Positions 52,965 to 64,000 of a stretch of DNA of 64,000 nt are shown piece by piece; the first letter of the stretch is position 1, and each line of letters opens with the position of its first letter. The position numbers were made by a program, and so were the translations under genes. This DNA is from Iris pallida (Eukaryota > Streptophyta > Magnoliopsida > Asparagales > Iridaceae): assembly GCA_029216955.1 (NCBI GenBank), contig JANAVB010004149.1, forward strand, positions 1 to 64,000, written 5' to 3'. Below the pieces are notes generated by a model. That model did not search any database. It saw only the letters and a list, made by a program, of their open reading frames with translations, and was not told the origin of the DNA.

Positions 52965-55497
52965 TATATATTAGTGTAGAGAGTGAGTTCTTGATATATT
53001 ATGTTATATACTTGTGTTCTTTTGTCTCAAACTACCTAATCCGTCATGATTTTTATCCACATATTTAATTTCAGCCCTAATTTAGAAATATCATAACTTC
53101 TAGCTCAAAGCTCAGTTTAATCTTCTATTTTTTTTAAAAGAAGCGTATTGAAGTTAGCTTTCCAAAAACATGTATTAATAGGCCTAATTCTTTCTGTAAC
53201 TTTCTGGAGAATTATTTGAGTGTCAGCTGTACGAAAGACAAACGCGTTCTCGGTGTTTTCGCGATTTCGGGAGTTTCGGAAACGAAAACGCGATCCGTTT
53301 AAAGTTTCGGAAAGCTAACACATAGATCTATACATACTTTAATCCTAGATTTTAATTCATGCTAAGATGATACAGTATTGATTATTAGTAGGAGTTACTA
53401 TCGATATATGATTTTGTGCACCCTTGTGTGTAATAATATTCTACTTGATTTTAACCCATGTTAATGTATATACATTATGTAATTAAATAGAGAATACAAG
53501 CATGAGTAAATGGTTAAATAAATGATGTATGAGGTGTAAGTATCCTATCTAATGTAAGCAGTATAAGTATGGCTTGTAATAAATATGTAGGTTCCATAGT
53601 ATGTAATGTATGGTGCATATAGTGGTGCAAGAGAATAATGAATGATGAATGAATGCAAGCATGAATGTAATATAATAATAGATGTAATGTATGCAATATA
53701 CAAGTTAATGAGATGTAATGTTCTATGTTAACACAAATCCTATATTACCTCATGTACCCCCTTACACTATGTTACACTATCACACTTGACACATTGTTCA
53801 CTTACACTTTGACACTCTTTGATATGTATACACTATGTATGTCCATTTAACCCTCACTTGCCCCTTTGCCATGTTCACATACACACACATAGTCTCTTAA
53901 ATAAGTATTTATGAATATAGTTAACTTAGCTATGTATGTATACTATATATATGTTAGCATATTGTATTGTAAATATAAGTTTATATAACCATTTGAAATG
54001 TCATGATTATAGACCTAATGTTGAATACCAATATATGCATGTGTATATATGTGTAGACATATAGCTTAAAGTAATAGATTACCTAGTGTATATCCAATGT
54101 GAATTCTTGCCTATTTGAGTATTGAATAATTGCATGCTATATAGAGTTGGGTGTATGTTGGCTTTTATAGCCTTGTATTGATGTGTGCTTGCTAGGATAG
54201 TCTTGGTTAGGCCTAGTAAGACTTACTGGGTTAGGACATGACCTAGTTTGACCTAGTTTGACTAGTGCAGTTGACCAGAGTTGACCAAGGGTTGACTTTG
54301 GCCTAGTTTGACCTAGATTCATGTAGAATGCATTGTAGTGCTTTATATTACCCTTCTAGACATGTTGTGACTTGTGCTGTTCTAATTAGGAGCCAGACAC
54401 CTCTCCTCGGACAGTATCTTTACCTTGGACATTCAGATATCAGACGAGTACATTCTCTGATCATTTCATACTTGTCACAAATTATATTCTCGCTCTAGAT
54501 TACTTTTACTTGATGCTGTCACGTTATCATCACAGATTGGTACTATACGGATCTCTTCTTGGGATGTTACCCCCTTAGCGGGCCCATCAGATACTTTATG
54601 ACATATGTTTCATGTACATCATGTATTCCTTGCTTCTGCGTTATTCATGTACACTCATGTTCTCTCATGTTCTTTCATGTACGTTCATGTACTCTCATAT
54701 TCTTTCATGTACGCTCATGTTTCCTCATGTGTTTCTTGTATAACCAAAACATCATATCCGTAACGTAACTTGAATAGATCCTTGTGTATTGATTGTGGGT
54801 AGGGGTGAGTATAAATGGTCATGTGATTTACCCATCATGTAAACTCTGTTACTTTTCATGTTCATCATGTACAACCTAAGCCAATTACATGCCATCTCGT
54901 ACTCTAAATCACTAGTCACTTACAGTTCTTACTTATCATGTATATATATTTTCAGTTATCAAATATCTCTCATATTTTCATGTACATCTTCTTACAGCGT
55001 TTCATGTATCTTATTCTATTGCCTGCTTTATATTTCCTGACATGATATGAACTTCATGAGATGTATTGTGCTCGCTCCTGTCCTGACTGGACCTGTTGTT
55101 AAAATTTTACAGATAGCTTGGAGGTTGCCTGCTAGCCTAGAGGAGACACATTAGAGGATGTTTAGATAGTTATTTTATTTGTCTGGAGTTGTATTTAACT
55201 TGTAGATTACTGTATTTGAGTTTTGAGATGTACTTCTGGATTTATGTATCTTAGACACATAGACTTCTATCTCCTGTATCTCTTTTGGATTTCATGTTTT
55301 ATCTATCTTCCATTATGCTCTACCTTAGATGTGATTGATTTTACATTTGCTATGTCACCCATTCGGGGAGTATAAACTGCTTAGCCTTATACTGTTAGAT
55401 GCATGAGACCTAGGACAGCGTTCTACCGCCGACACTGCGGCGTAGGCTGGATGTTGTTACGTTTTCGTGCCCTAACTCTAGGGTGCGGGTCGTGACA
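51791..55497 (+). repeat. 3' LTR of the non-coding element
   Basis: It matches 45889-49536 with a few percent of substitutions and small indels. It has an extra TA array at 52922-52970 and an added GGATCTCTTCTTGGGATGTTA-like segment near 54550-54590 that the 5' LTR lacks (absent near 48615). It ends CGTGACA at 55497. Confidence 0.93.
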
Positions 55498-55510
55498 CAC
55501 ATATACATAT

Positions 55511-55547
<37 letters not shown>

Positions 55548-55598
55548 TTTATACTATATATATATATATATTATATATATATAATATATATAAATATA

Positions 55599-55649
<51 letters not shown>

Positions 55650-55910
55650 AGGGGTTAAAGGGTCAAATTAGGAGGAAAATGGGGCTGCACAGCAGCACGA
55701 GACACGTGGTGCTGTGTGTCGTGTCCTAAAGGATTGACACACCAGCACGAGACAGTACACTGCACTTTCTCTGATACTTGAATTTTGACACTGTTTCGAC
55801 CCCGTTTGACACCAAATAGGACACACCTGTGGACACAAACCTGACACGAGGTTGACACTATTTTACACACAAAACCCCCCATTTACCTATGTATATTTTT
55901 TCCCCATTTA

Positions 55911-56007
<97 letters not shown>

Positions 56008-56937
56008 ACGAAGAGATATATATCTCTTCGTATATATATATATATGAATGTGTCTGTGTCATATAAGTATTATATGTATGTGTCTTATATATTGTATAGA
56101 CATGTATATTATTTGTATGTTATATATGTAGCTATATAGTTACATGTATGTATATTTGTATGTATGCATGTTTGTGTCTATATACATGTGTGTGTGTGTA
56201 TATAAATATATATTGTAACTATATATTAGTATAGGGTTGGATGTATCAGAGTTTAAGTTTAGGTGTTTTATGTTATCTGAGTTATCTTGGCCATTCTCAG
56301 TATATGTGGGTGTGTGTGTGTCTCCTTAGATGTCTAGAGGAGGGATCTTGAACTGAATTGGTATTATGTGTGTGAGGATTAGACAGTGAGTGAGAGTGGT
56401 GGTGTGTGTGTAGTGTTAGATTTTGTGTGAGTGCATGTAAAGGAATATGTAGGTAACACATAGCAGAACAGGGGATAACATATGTGAATATGTAGATACC
56501 ATAGAGGTGACTCATTAGAGTATCAGAGATTTAAGGAGGATTGAATTCATATACTTTTGTATGTAAGTGTCTGTGAGTGTTGTAAGATGGAGAGAGAATC
56601 TGGAAACATGGTTAGAGGGCATGAGATGTTATATATGTTTCTATCTTTAATGTTTTATGTTCAGGTCTTGTATGCATGTTAGCTCATGCTACCTTTTCTT
56701 GGTTCAGATTTATTAACATGTTTGTTAGTCTTCATTTTGACCTGCCCATGTTTGGGTTCAGTTTGGCTTTGACTTGGTAAGTAGTACCAGCCACAGCAAT
56801 AGCAGTAGGAGTAGTGGTGAGGTGAGAGTGTGCGATATATTTATGAGTTATGCATAATGAGAGGTTTTGGGGCTAGCAGCTATATATAAATACATATATA
56901 TATATGTAATATATATATATATATTATATATATATAG

Positions 56938-56973
<36 letters not shown>

Positions 56974-57097
56974 GCCTATATGGTATCCTAAGATGGTTAG
57001 TCTATGGTATCTTAGTATCCAAATCTAAGTAGTTGTTAGCCTGGATGGAGGTATATATAGGTAATACACTATAGGTTTAAGTATAGGGGACATGTGT

Positions 57098-57157
<60 letters not shown>

Positions 57158-57189
57158 ATATATATATATAATATATATATATATATACT
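55498..57189 (+). other. TA microsatellites and LTR-derived sequence
   Basis: TA arrays occupy about 55520-55645, 55915-56002, 56885-56975 and 57098-57185. Between them lie a TTGACAC/GTGTCAA-rich stretch (55720-55860), a 26-bp perfect inverted repeat at 56007-56032 and GT-rich stretches (56190-56410). I see no gene. It is probably the middle of the plus-strand LTR that starts at 43005 and ends at 61736, since the total length would then be close to that of the related LTRs. Confidence 0.55.
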
Positions 57190-58934
57190 TATTTATTTTT
57201 TATTTTTTTTTAATCCAAAAGCAATTTTATTGAAATAAAGGGTGGCTCAGAACGAGCATTACAAGCAGGTGCAGGACCGAAAAACACAACAGTGGTCCTG
57301 ATAGACAAGGTAGAAAATCTAAAAAGTTGAAAAACGAGATTTCGAAATTTCAGGACCGAAATTTTGAAAAATCGAATTGACAAAACTGTTATTTCGAAAA
57401 GAAAATTTCGAAGTAACAGAAATTGAGGTTTCGAAATTTCAAAACGTAAATCTCGAAATTTCAAAACCTAAAACAAAAAAGGAAAAGAGGTGGATTAAGG
57501 CACGGATGGGGTGAGGGCTCTCGGCCCAGTTCTCTCTCTTTTTTTTTTGGAAGAGAGGGAATTCGAAAAAACGTTCGAAATTCGAAAAGGAGGGTCCCGA
57601 GCACACGAGACCCGAGGACGGGCGAAACAGTGCACGGATACGGGGGGCAGGCGCGGGGGGCCCGAGGGGTCAGGCCCACGTGGCACGGGGCCCGGGCCCG
57701 AAGGCGCGGGGCCCGAGGGCGCGCCGCTCTAGGGTTGCCGCTCAGCGCGGCGGGGCCGGCGAGCGCGACCGGGAAGGGGGGCATGGGTGCTCCTGCCGCC
57801 GGCAAGCAAACCGGAGCCGGCCGAAAAGGTCGCCAAGAGCGACGAGGGATGGCGACGGCGAGTCGTCCGGAGGGGACCGAGCCAGTCGACGAGGGAGGGG
57901 GACTCCGGGGGGCGGAGGACCCTCGGACGGGCTTTGTGGAGGGGGGGAGGAGCGCCGGGAGGGGCGGGGGAGGGGAGAAAGAGGGAGGGGGAACCAGATG
58001 GCCGCCGAGAGGAGGGTGGAAGGCACGGCGGTGTGGGCCAGCGAGAGGGGCCAAGAGGGGGGCGAGGGAGGGGCGGGGAGAGCACCGCGGCTAGGAGTAA
58101 CTCCGGAGCACGTAGCGGTGGGAGGACGATGACGATGCAGCCGCAGCCGCCGAGGAGTACGTCAGGGCGGGGGAGGAGCTCGTCGAAGGCCACGGTGAGG
58201 TGGCGGGGGTGGGACACTCCACGGATCCGCTGACCGACGCCGGCGAGGACGTTGGGACGGCGGAGACGGGCGCCGAGGGCCACAGTGTGGAGGGTCGCGG
58301 CGCGGCCACCGTCGCCCACGAGGGGGGTCGCGGCGCCAACGGGAAGTCCGTCGAGGCAGGGCGGGCGGAGGAGGAGGGACGCTCCAGACCCGCAGGCAGC
58401 CGGGGGAAGCACGGGATACGGCCAACGGAGAGAGGGCAACGCAGTGGGAGCCGCCACGAGGAGGAACGCCGTGGAGGCGGCGAGAGGAGCCGCCGGCCAC
58501 GAAAGCGGAGCCGCCAGAGGGGTAGACGATGATCCGCCGGAGGTCGGAGAAGTCGCGCGCGCAGGTGGCCCAGGCAGAAGACCATGCGGTGCTGCCGCCG
58601 GGGCCGACGACGGAGCAGCGGTAGGTGCGGCAGTGGGTGCCGGAGGGGGAGCGCCCGGTGACTCGCCTCGCCTAGCCCGGGGCCTCCGACGCCGCCGACG
58701 ACGTCGAGAGGGAAGGAGGGGGAGAGGGGAGGAGGGTGGGGGGGGAAACCACGGCGGGAGGCCGCGGGTGGGGAGGGCCACTGGGGAGCAGGCCAGCCTG
58801 GGGAACGGGGGCTCCGGAGGGAACGAACACCCAAAGCGGCGTCGCCGGACCGGGCAGGCCCACCGGCCATCCCTGCCACCAGCCGGTGGGGGGCGGAGAG
58901 AGCAAAAGAGGACCCGTCCGCAGCTGCTGCTCCA
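57190..58934 (-). mobile_element. GC-rich polyadenylated retroposon (LINE-like or processed pseudogene)
   Basis: On the minus strand the insert starts GGAGCAGCAGCTGC at 58934 and ends with an A-rich tail at about 57213-57190. AATAAA (57231-57226) lies about 20 bases before the tail, the order of a reverse-transcribed polyadenylated RNA. The first 1.4 kb is extremely GC- and CpG-rich, while the last 0.3 kb has repeated GAAATTTCG words. Long overlapping frames exist on both strands (for example minus 58781-57729, 350 codons). They are Pro/Ala/Arg-rich composition effects and I recognise no domain. TA repeats on both sides hide any target duplication. Confidence 0.65.
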
Positions 58935-59702
58935 TATATATATATATAATATATATATATATATTATATATATATATATGGTATCCTAGTTATTTTGGCC
59001 TATGATTTAGTTTTGGCTAGCCTTAGCTGGATGATAACAAGTTGACCAAGCTTGACCAAGTTTGACTTGACTCTTAGTTTGACCAACCTTAGACTAGTTG
59101 ACTAGAGTTTGACCTAGTTTGACTATATTGTTAACCAGAGTTGACCAAGAGTTGACTTTGGCCTAGAATGACCTAGAATCATGTAGAATGCATTGTAAAC
59201 TTTAAATGTTACCTTCTTGTATACATCATAACCTGTGTGCTCTATTTAGGACTCAGACACCTCAGTTCGGATATTATTTTCACAGTTACTCAGTATCTCA
59301 AGCGAGTACATTCTCTAATCTTTTCATACTTGCTAGGACTTATATTCATTCTCTAGATTATTTTACTTGATGCTGACACTTGTTATCACGGGTTGGTACT
59401 ATATGAATCTTTTCATGAGATGTTATCCCCCTTAGCGGGCGCATCGGGTACTTCATGTCATGTGTTTCATGTACATCACGTATTCTTTGCTCTCGTATTA
59501 TTCATGTACTCTCATGTGCACTCATGTACGCTCATGTACTTTCATGAGCTCTCGTGTACGACCATGTTTTCCTATGTGCTTCATGTATAACCAAACCATC
59601 ATGTGCGTAACTTAACTTGACTAGATCCATGTGTATTGATTGGGGTAGGGGGAGAGTAAATGGTTATGTGATCTTTTCCATCATGTGCAACTATGTTACT
59701 TA
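58935..59702 (+). mobile_element. Plus-strand long LTR, 3' part, first segment
   Basis: After a TA array the segment aligns with the LTR at 48300-48900. It has the GTTGACCAAGNTTGACC cluster (59038-59175), AATCATGTAGAATGCATTGTA (59178), GCGAGTACATTCTCT (59303) and the CATGTAC repeat (59460-59590). It is then interrupted by a solo LTR at 59703 and resumes at 60963. No gene is supported. Confidence 0.8.
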
Positions 59703-60957
59703 TGTTAGAGTTATATACAAAGCATCACTTTTGTAGTAATATTTCCTTAAATTTTGAATAAGAATCATATGGGCAAATGTTTGCATATTGTATTTGTTGC
59801 AAGTGTTAATGCAAATGTCTGATATTCTATATTGTAGATAATATGGTGTATGATGTCACACAGAAGATCATATTATCAGTTCCCAATGGAATATATAAAT
59901 AGTTCACAAACTAATGGACTTGGACAATCTATTGGAAATATTGTAGTATAATCTGGTATTAGTCAATCCTGACTATAAGTTTATACTAGTACACTTTGTG
60001 TGTATTGAACAGGACCACTTGAGGTTGTTCTCTTTGTACTGGCTCCATAAGAGAACAAACACCTCTGTTATTATGGATGCTTGTGCTCTTAATCCGGATA
60101 TAATAACAGACATGTATATGCAGTGTGCATTACTTTGACTCATGAAAGAGTGAGATTCATTATGGGTCAACAACCTCTATGAATTGGGTAATAACATTGT
60201 ATGTATGATGGTTGTTGATTATAAATGGAATCTATGTCCCGATAGATCGGGTTGATGATGTCCCCTTAAGGAGCTCATAAGGATTGTCATGTAAACTATA
60301 CAGGTAGATTATATCCGACATGAAATAAAGTTGAGCGGTACTACTTAAGGATAAAAGATGTCGAATCAATATAGTTGTCAGTAACTTAATTTGATCGACG
60401 GACATTCGATATCTTAACATGGGGAGCCAAACGAGTATATAACAAAAGGGCCCACAAACATAATTTGAAATTAGGGAGGTAGTACAATAGCTCATTAGTG
60501 GACTGAGCTATTGTTAATGGACGTGGATTGCGTGTTCGGGCTATACGCGGGATATCCAGATCCGTTAGGAGGCCTAACTCTAATTTTTCCTCATGGTCCC
60601 TGTCGTAGCCTATTATATCCTCTATTCTCTGGCCGCCAGATTATTGATCAGAAATCTGAAACTTTCTCTAAATTTGTGATTCACGTAAGGAGAGAAAGAG
60701 ATGGTTGCCAAGGAGAAAAAATGGTTAGGAGATCGTCGCCAATACGACCTCCAACTCGAGGAAGGAATACGTGTAGAAGATTTAGGATCGTCCGCTCGAG
60801 ATTGCCAGGAACTACTTGTCTTCTTTCCGCCGCAGGTATAATTTGTGAACCCTAGTTTCCGCCTATGAAGGGTTAGAATACGTATTAAATCTGTTTAACT
60901 TTCTATCGATCAACACGCACACCAAAGTAAGGGTCTTGGGAATCCCCAGTTCCATCA
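59703..60957. mobile_element. Solo LTR, Ty1/copia-like size, in another LTR
   Basis: The insert starts TGTTAGAG at 59703 and ends CCATCA at 60957. ACTTA lies on both sides (59698-59702 and 60958-60962), and removing it restores the interrupted CATGT-rich LTR sequence. Its 1255 bp have no coding domain. TATTATATCC near 60612 followed by CTCTATTCTCT could be its core promoter if it reads on the plus strand. The copia label is only from its size and ends and is not proven. Confidence 0.75.
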
Positions 60958-60962
60958 ACTTA

Positions 60963-61736
60963 TTCATGTAAAACTGTTTTCTTCATGTGCAACACAGCTC
61001 TCATGTGCAACTGTGTTATTTATGTGCAACTCAGATAATTCATGTGCAAACCCAAGCCGATTGTAAACCATATTGTGCTCTAAATCACTTAGTCACTTAC
61101 AATTCTTACTTCTATAGATACATATTTCCAGTTTATTAAATATCTCTCTTTTACTCTGCATGTAAAATTCTTACAGTTCTTGTATCTTACTCTATTTCTT
61201 GCTTTATATTTTCTGCCATGATATAAACTATTTGAGAGATACGTGCTCATTCCTGTCCTGAATGGACCTGTTAAAAATATTACAAAGGATGAGGAGGAGT
61301 TCTGCCCTACCTACTACGGAGCAGGCCTAGATGACACTTGCAACCTGGACCACCTGGAGGTTCAGATAGCTGCTGAGGATGTTACCATTGTCTAGATTAG
61401 ATAGCTAGACTGTTTATCTTATTTCTTTATGTCATTTGTGTTTGTGGATTCAGAGATGTATTATTTTTGAGATGTTTAGACTTTATGTTGTTAACTTGGA
61501 TTTATTTCCCTTCTGTTTGTATCATCATTTGAGGATTTCATTATCTAACATCCTGCTATTTCCCTTCTTAGATTTGTGATTGAGTTGTACCTTCTGTGAT
61601 TTGGTCTTCGTTTGGAGAGTATATCATATTGTGGTTAGTTGTGATAATGACCTAGAACAGCGTTCTACCGCCGACACTGCGGCGTAGGCTGAACGTACCC
61701 ACATTTCGTGCCCCTATACTGGGTGTGGGTCGTGAC
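60963..61736 (+). mobile_element. Plus-strand long LTR, 3' end
   Basis: The LTR resumes with ATGTGCAACNNNG repeats. It passes CATTCCTGTCCTGAATGGACC (61249) and CAGCGTTCTACCGCCGACACTG (61658) and ends GGTCGTGACA at 61736. CCTAC follows, one base different from CCTAT before the LTR start at 43005. The pair may therefore be one solo LTR expanded by nested insertions. Confidence 0.75.
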
Positions 61737-62231
61737 ACCTACAGTTTAAGCACATTTTATGTTACCATATTTTTCATCTGAGACTCAGGAATGACTATTT
61801 AATAGCCCTTGCTTAACTTGATCAAACCGTATCTACGTAATGCCACAAACCATTTCATACTCTTTATAACAGGCCTTGAAACCATGGAAACGTGCATACT
61901 ATACTAACATTGAGACTGTGGAAATATGCATGCAATACTAGCATTGAGACCGTGGGAACGAGTCTACTTTGACACGCATTTAACCCATGGAAACGTGCAT
62001 TAAAATCGTAGGAACGTATAGGCTACAAACAAGTCGATAGTCTATGTGGCAGCATAAAAGAACTCTACTTTACCCAAGTCATGGGATCAAAAGACCAAGT
62101 GCCAATTGAAAACCCAACGTGAAGTATCTATACATTAAGTTCAATGTTTTCATGTTCTACACAATCTGATAGAACAGATTATTTCCTTAACTATGTGGGT
62201 TCGTCTCATTTATTAGCATACTTACTCAGTT
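61737..62231. other. Unassigned stretch with GTGGGAACG-type repeats
   Basis: No gene is present. Between about 61870 and 62020 a degenerate 35-50 bp unit recurs three to four times, with words such as CATGGAAACGTGCAT, CATTGAGACYGTGG and CGTAGGAACG. It may continue the sequence of 30025-30553 and 42872-42999 that was split by the insertions. Confidence 0.5.
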
Positions 62232-63541
62232 GTCACGACCCGCACCCACTTTTTGGGATAAGAGTTTGTGTCCAAGTCCAGCCTACGCAGCAATATCGAC
62301 GATAGAACGCTGTCTAGCCCGCAAAACAAAATGATCATAAAATACTATTTTTATTTCTCATTCACAACAACTAAATCAAATTTACAATATTCACAAGTTT
62401 TACATTTGAAGAAAAATAAAAAATCTTATAAAATCTAATACAACAATTTAAACAATCAAACTAGTCTTCTAGGGTTGACCTCAGCATATACCTATGTCTT
62501 CCCAATGCCACGAGTAGTCGCAACTAACCTGAAAAATTAGTTTCTAGTCAGGAATAAAATGGTACATTTCTAACAACAGTTCCAATAATTGACAGAATCT
62601 ATAAACAGTAAATAGTAAAGAAGTACAATAAACATATGAGCATAGAATATAGGCAAGTGAGAACAGTACTAAAAGACATGCAACTGGTAATGTACAAAGT
62701 GGAACTAGAAAACTGCACCTATCTAGTGTGTTGAAATACCAATTTCGACATGTAAACGGCTAGGTGTAAGATCCGGCCAACCGCACATACCGTGTGCGGC
62801 TACTATTATTCATGTTTAGACCAATAGAATATTTATGGGTATATTTACATGTACTAATGATGTATTTCCCCACCCGACTAGTACTAACGGATTCAAACAG
62901 GTGGTGAACACGGTAATACATTAGTCCCAAAATATAACATGTAAGGAATCCATAAAATACTACTTCGTGTAACCATCATGTCGAGAATCAACAAAAAATC
63001 AATGTAAAACGCTACTAAATACATGAATCATAGGAGTTATCAGATATAAAAACTATCAGAAAATGTACTCGCTTGGGATCCTTTGCTAGTGAAATCGATA
63101 GTCCTGGTGGGTCCAGGATAGTCCATTTGGCTAGAGTCAATGCGAAGAATTTTTGAAATTCGTAAGAGAATAAAAAATATACGATTCATCACGATCGAGG
63201 ATTGATATTCAAGGATTTTGCTTAAGAGTTTAGCCAAAAGACCACGAATATAGTTATATAGATATATTCTAAAAATACTTATCTATAACCTTTTTACAAA
63301 AATATGCATATATAAAAACTCATTAAGATATATTTACTATATAAAATATACTTGTATTAAAAGCCTATTAATATTAAAAGTTTAAGCCCAAGACACTAAA
63401 ATACTGAAACCCAACAATAAAATGTTAAATGGATTTTATTAACTTACATAGAAAACAAAATATGTAACTTACTTTCGATATAAAAGAACCTATTATAAAG
63501 ACCATTAAATATAATTCATCCAAAACTATATATATATATAT

Positions 63542-63574
<33 letters not shown>

Positions 63575-64000
63575 ACGTTAGGCCCAAAACAAGCCCAATT
63601 AATATAAATAAAATCAAACTAAATATTTGAGACCCCCAATAAGATTGAAAATATATATATTATTTTTATTTTAGTATAAAAACCCAAACTCATACAAAAT
63701 AACCTTAAAGTCCAAAAATTAAAGCCCATATACTATTAAAGAAAAACAATTCTAAAGTCAAAGTTAAATTCTGATGGGACTTAGAGTCCGACCCAATAAT
63801 TAAAGCCCAACTATATTGGGCTCAGCCCAATTACCCATTCAAATAATAATAATAATAATAAAACCTATATACTGTACACACATTTAATACATACATAAAT
63901 AGTAATAATATACTAGTAGTTAACTATTAATTTATCAAACAATAACTAAACAAAATTCTCAAAAGAGACTCCCTTAAGTTGGCCGGTCCAGCCCATGGCC
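62232..64000 (-). mobile_element. Minus-strand long LTR, running off the window
   Basis: On the minus strand the LTR ends GGGTGCGGGTCGTGACA at 62232. Upstream of that come AGCGTTCTATCGTCGATATTG (62312-62292) and CCTGACTAGAAAC (62557-62545). The last kilobase is AT-rich with a TA array (63528-63574), an AAT run (63843-63860) and repeated AGCCCAA words. No ORF is supported, and the interior of the element would lie beyond 64000 or be absent if this is a solo LTR. Confidence 0.7.

Larger units (their letters stand above)
45889..55497 (+). mobile_element. Non-coding large LTR element (LARD-like)
   Basis: The element has LTRs of 3648 bp (45889-49536) and 3707 bp (51791-55497) around a 2254-bp interior with no gag or pol trace. 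It starts TGTAGCACCC and ends CGTGACA. It lies in a CA microsatellite: CACAC precedes it and CACAT follows, so the 5-bp duplication is imperfect. The interior opens with the TGGTGGCCCATACAGG motif and closes with TTTGAGGACAAAATTTTTCTAAGGTGGG, as in the coding chromoviruses of this window. It is therefore a non-autonomous member of that group. Confidence 0.9.

Noticed and set aside
57729..58781. 350-codon frame in the GC-rich insert
   Set aside because: Several long frames overlap on both strands, as expected from very high GC, and none has a known domain. The sequence is kept as a retroposon but not as a gene.

Overview
The window is non-genic, repeat-packed nuclear DNA of a flowering plant. 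The evidence is plant-type Ty3/gypsy LTR retrotransposons of two lineages (a Tat/Ogre-like element with a second, archaeal-type RNase H, and Tekay/Del-like chromoviruses with a chromodomain), a CACTA (En/Spm) DNA transposon end, an insertion that looks like a solo Ty1/copia LTR, a polyadenylated retroposon and long TA/CA microsatellites. I found no host gene, tRNA or rRNA that I could support. The species cannot be named from this sequence.

Layout. 1-304 is a microsatellite and 305-about 3140 is a decayed LTR-like sequence. 3143-28970 is the 3' part of a CACTA element: a decayed transposon ORF followed by three tandem copies of the element's 3' end, closing with a TAGTG terminus. The second copy is split by a 23-kb Tat-like element (4388-27568, target duplication TTTAT). 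Its pol gene is in turn split by a young 11.5-kb chromovirus derivative with 4003-bp LTRs (10384-21915, duplication GCATT). The insertion lies exactly inside the RT/RNase H junction, and the host frame resumes across it.

The right half holds an LTR remnant (28971-30024), a minus-strand chromovirus with recognisable gag-PR-RT-RNH-IN-chromodomain (30554-42871, duplication CTTGT), and a plus-strand LTR start at 43005 that may belong with the LTR end at 61736. Between those two points lie a minus-strand LTR fragment, a non-coding large-LTR element (45889-55497), a GC-rich retroposon (about 57190-58934) and a solo LTR (59703-60957, duplication ACTTA). A further minus-strand LTR starts at 62232 and runs off the window.

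Three observations stand out. (1) The Tat-like element carries, on the opposite strand after pol, what looks like a complete small gene: TATA box, ATG exon, GT-AG intron, second exon and AATAAA signal. (2) The premature stops in the minus-strand chromovirus and in the CACTA ORF are almost all TAG where Gln is expected, plus a few TGA where Arg is expected, and none is TAA. This is the pattern expected from deamination of methylated CHG/CG cytosines. (3) The minus-strand chromovirus integrase appears to be split by a 73-nt spliceosomal-type intron that is absent from its relative in the same window. The long LTRs also carry dense TTGACY (W-box) arrays and a shared 3' module.

All repeat boundaries and counts were read by eye; no alignment or database search was run.
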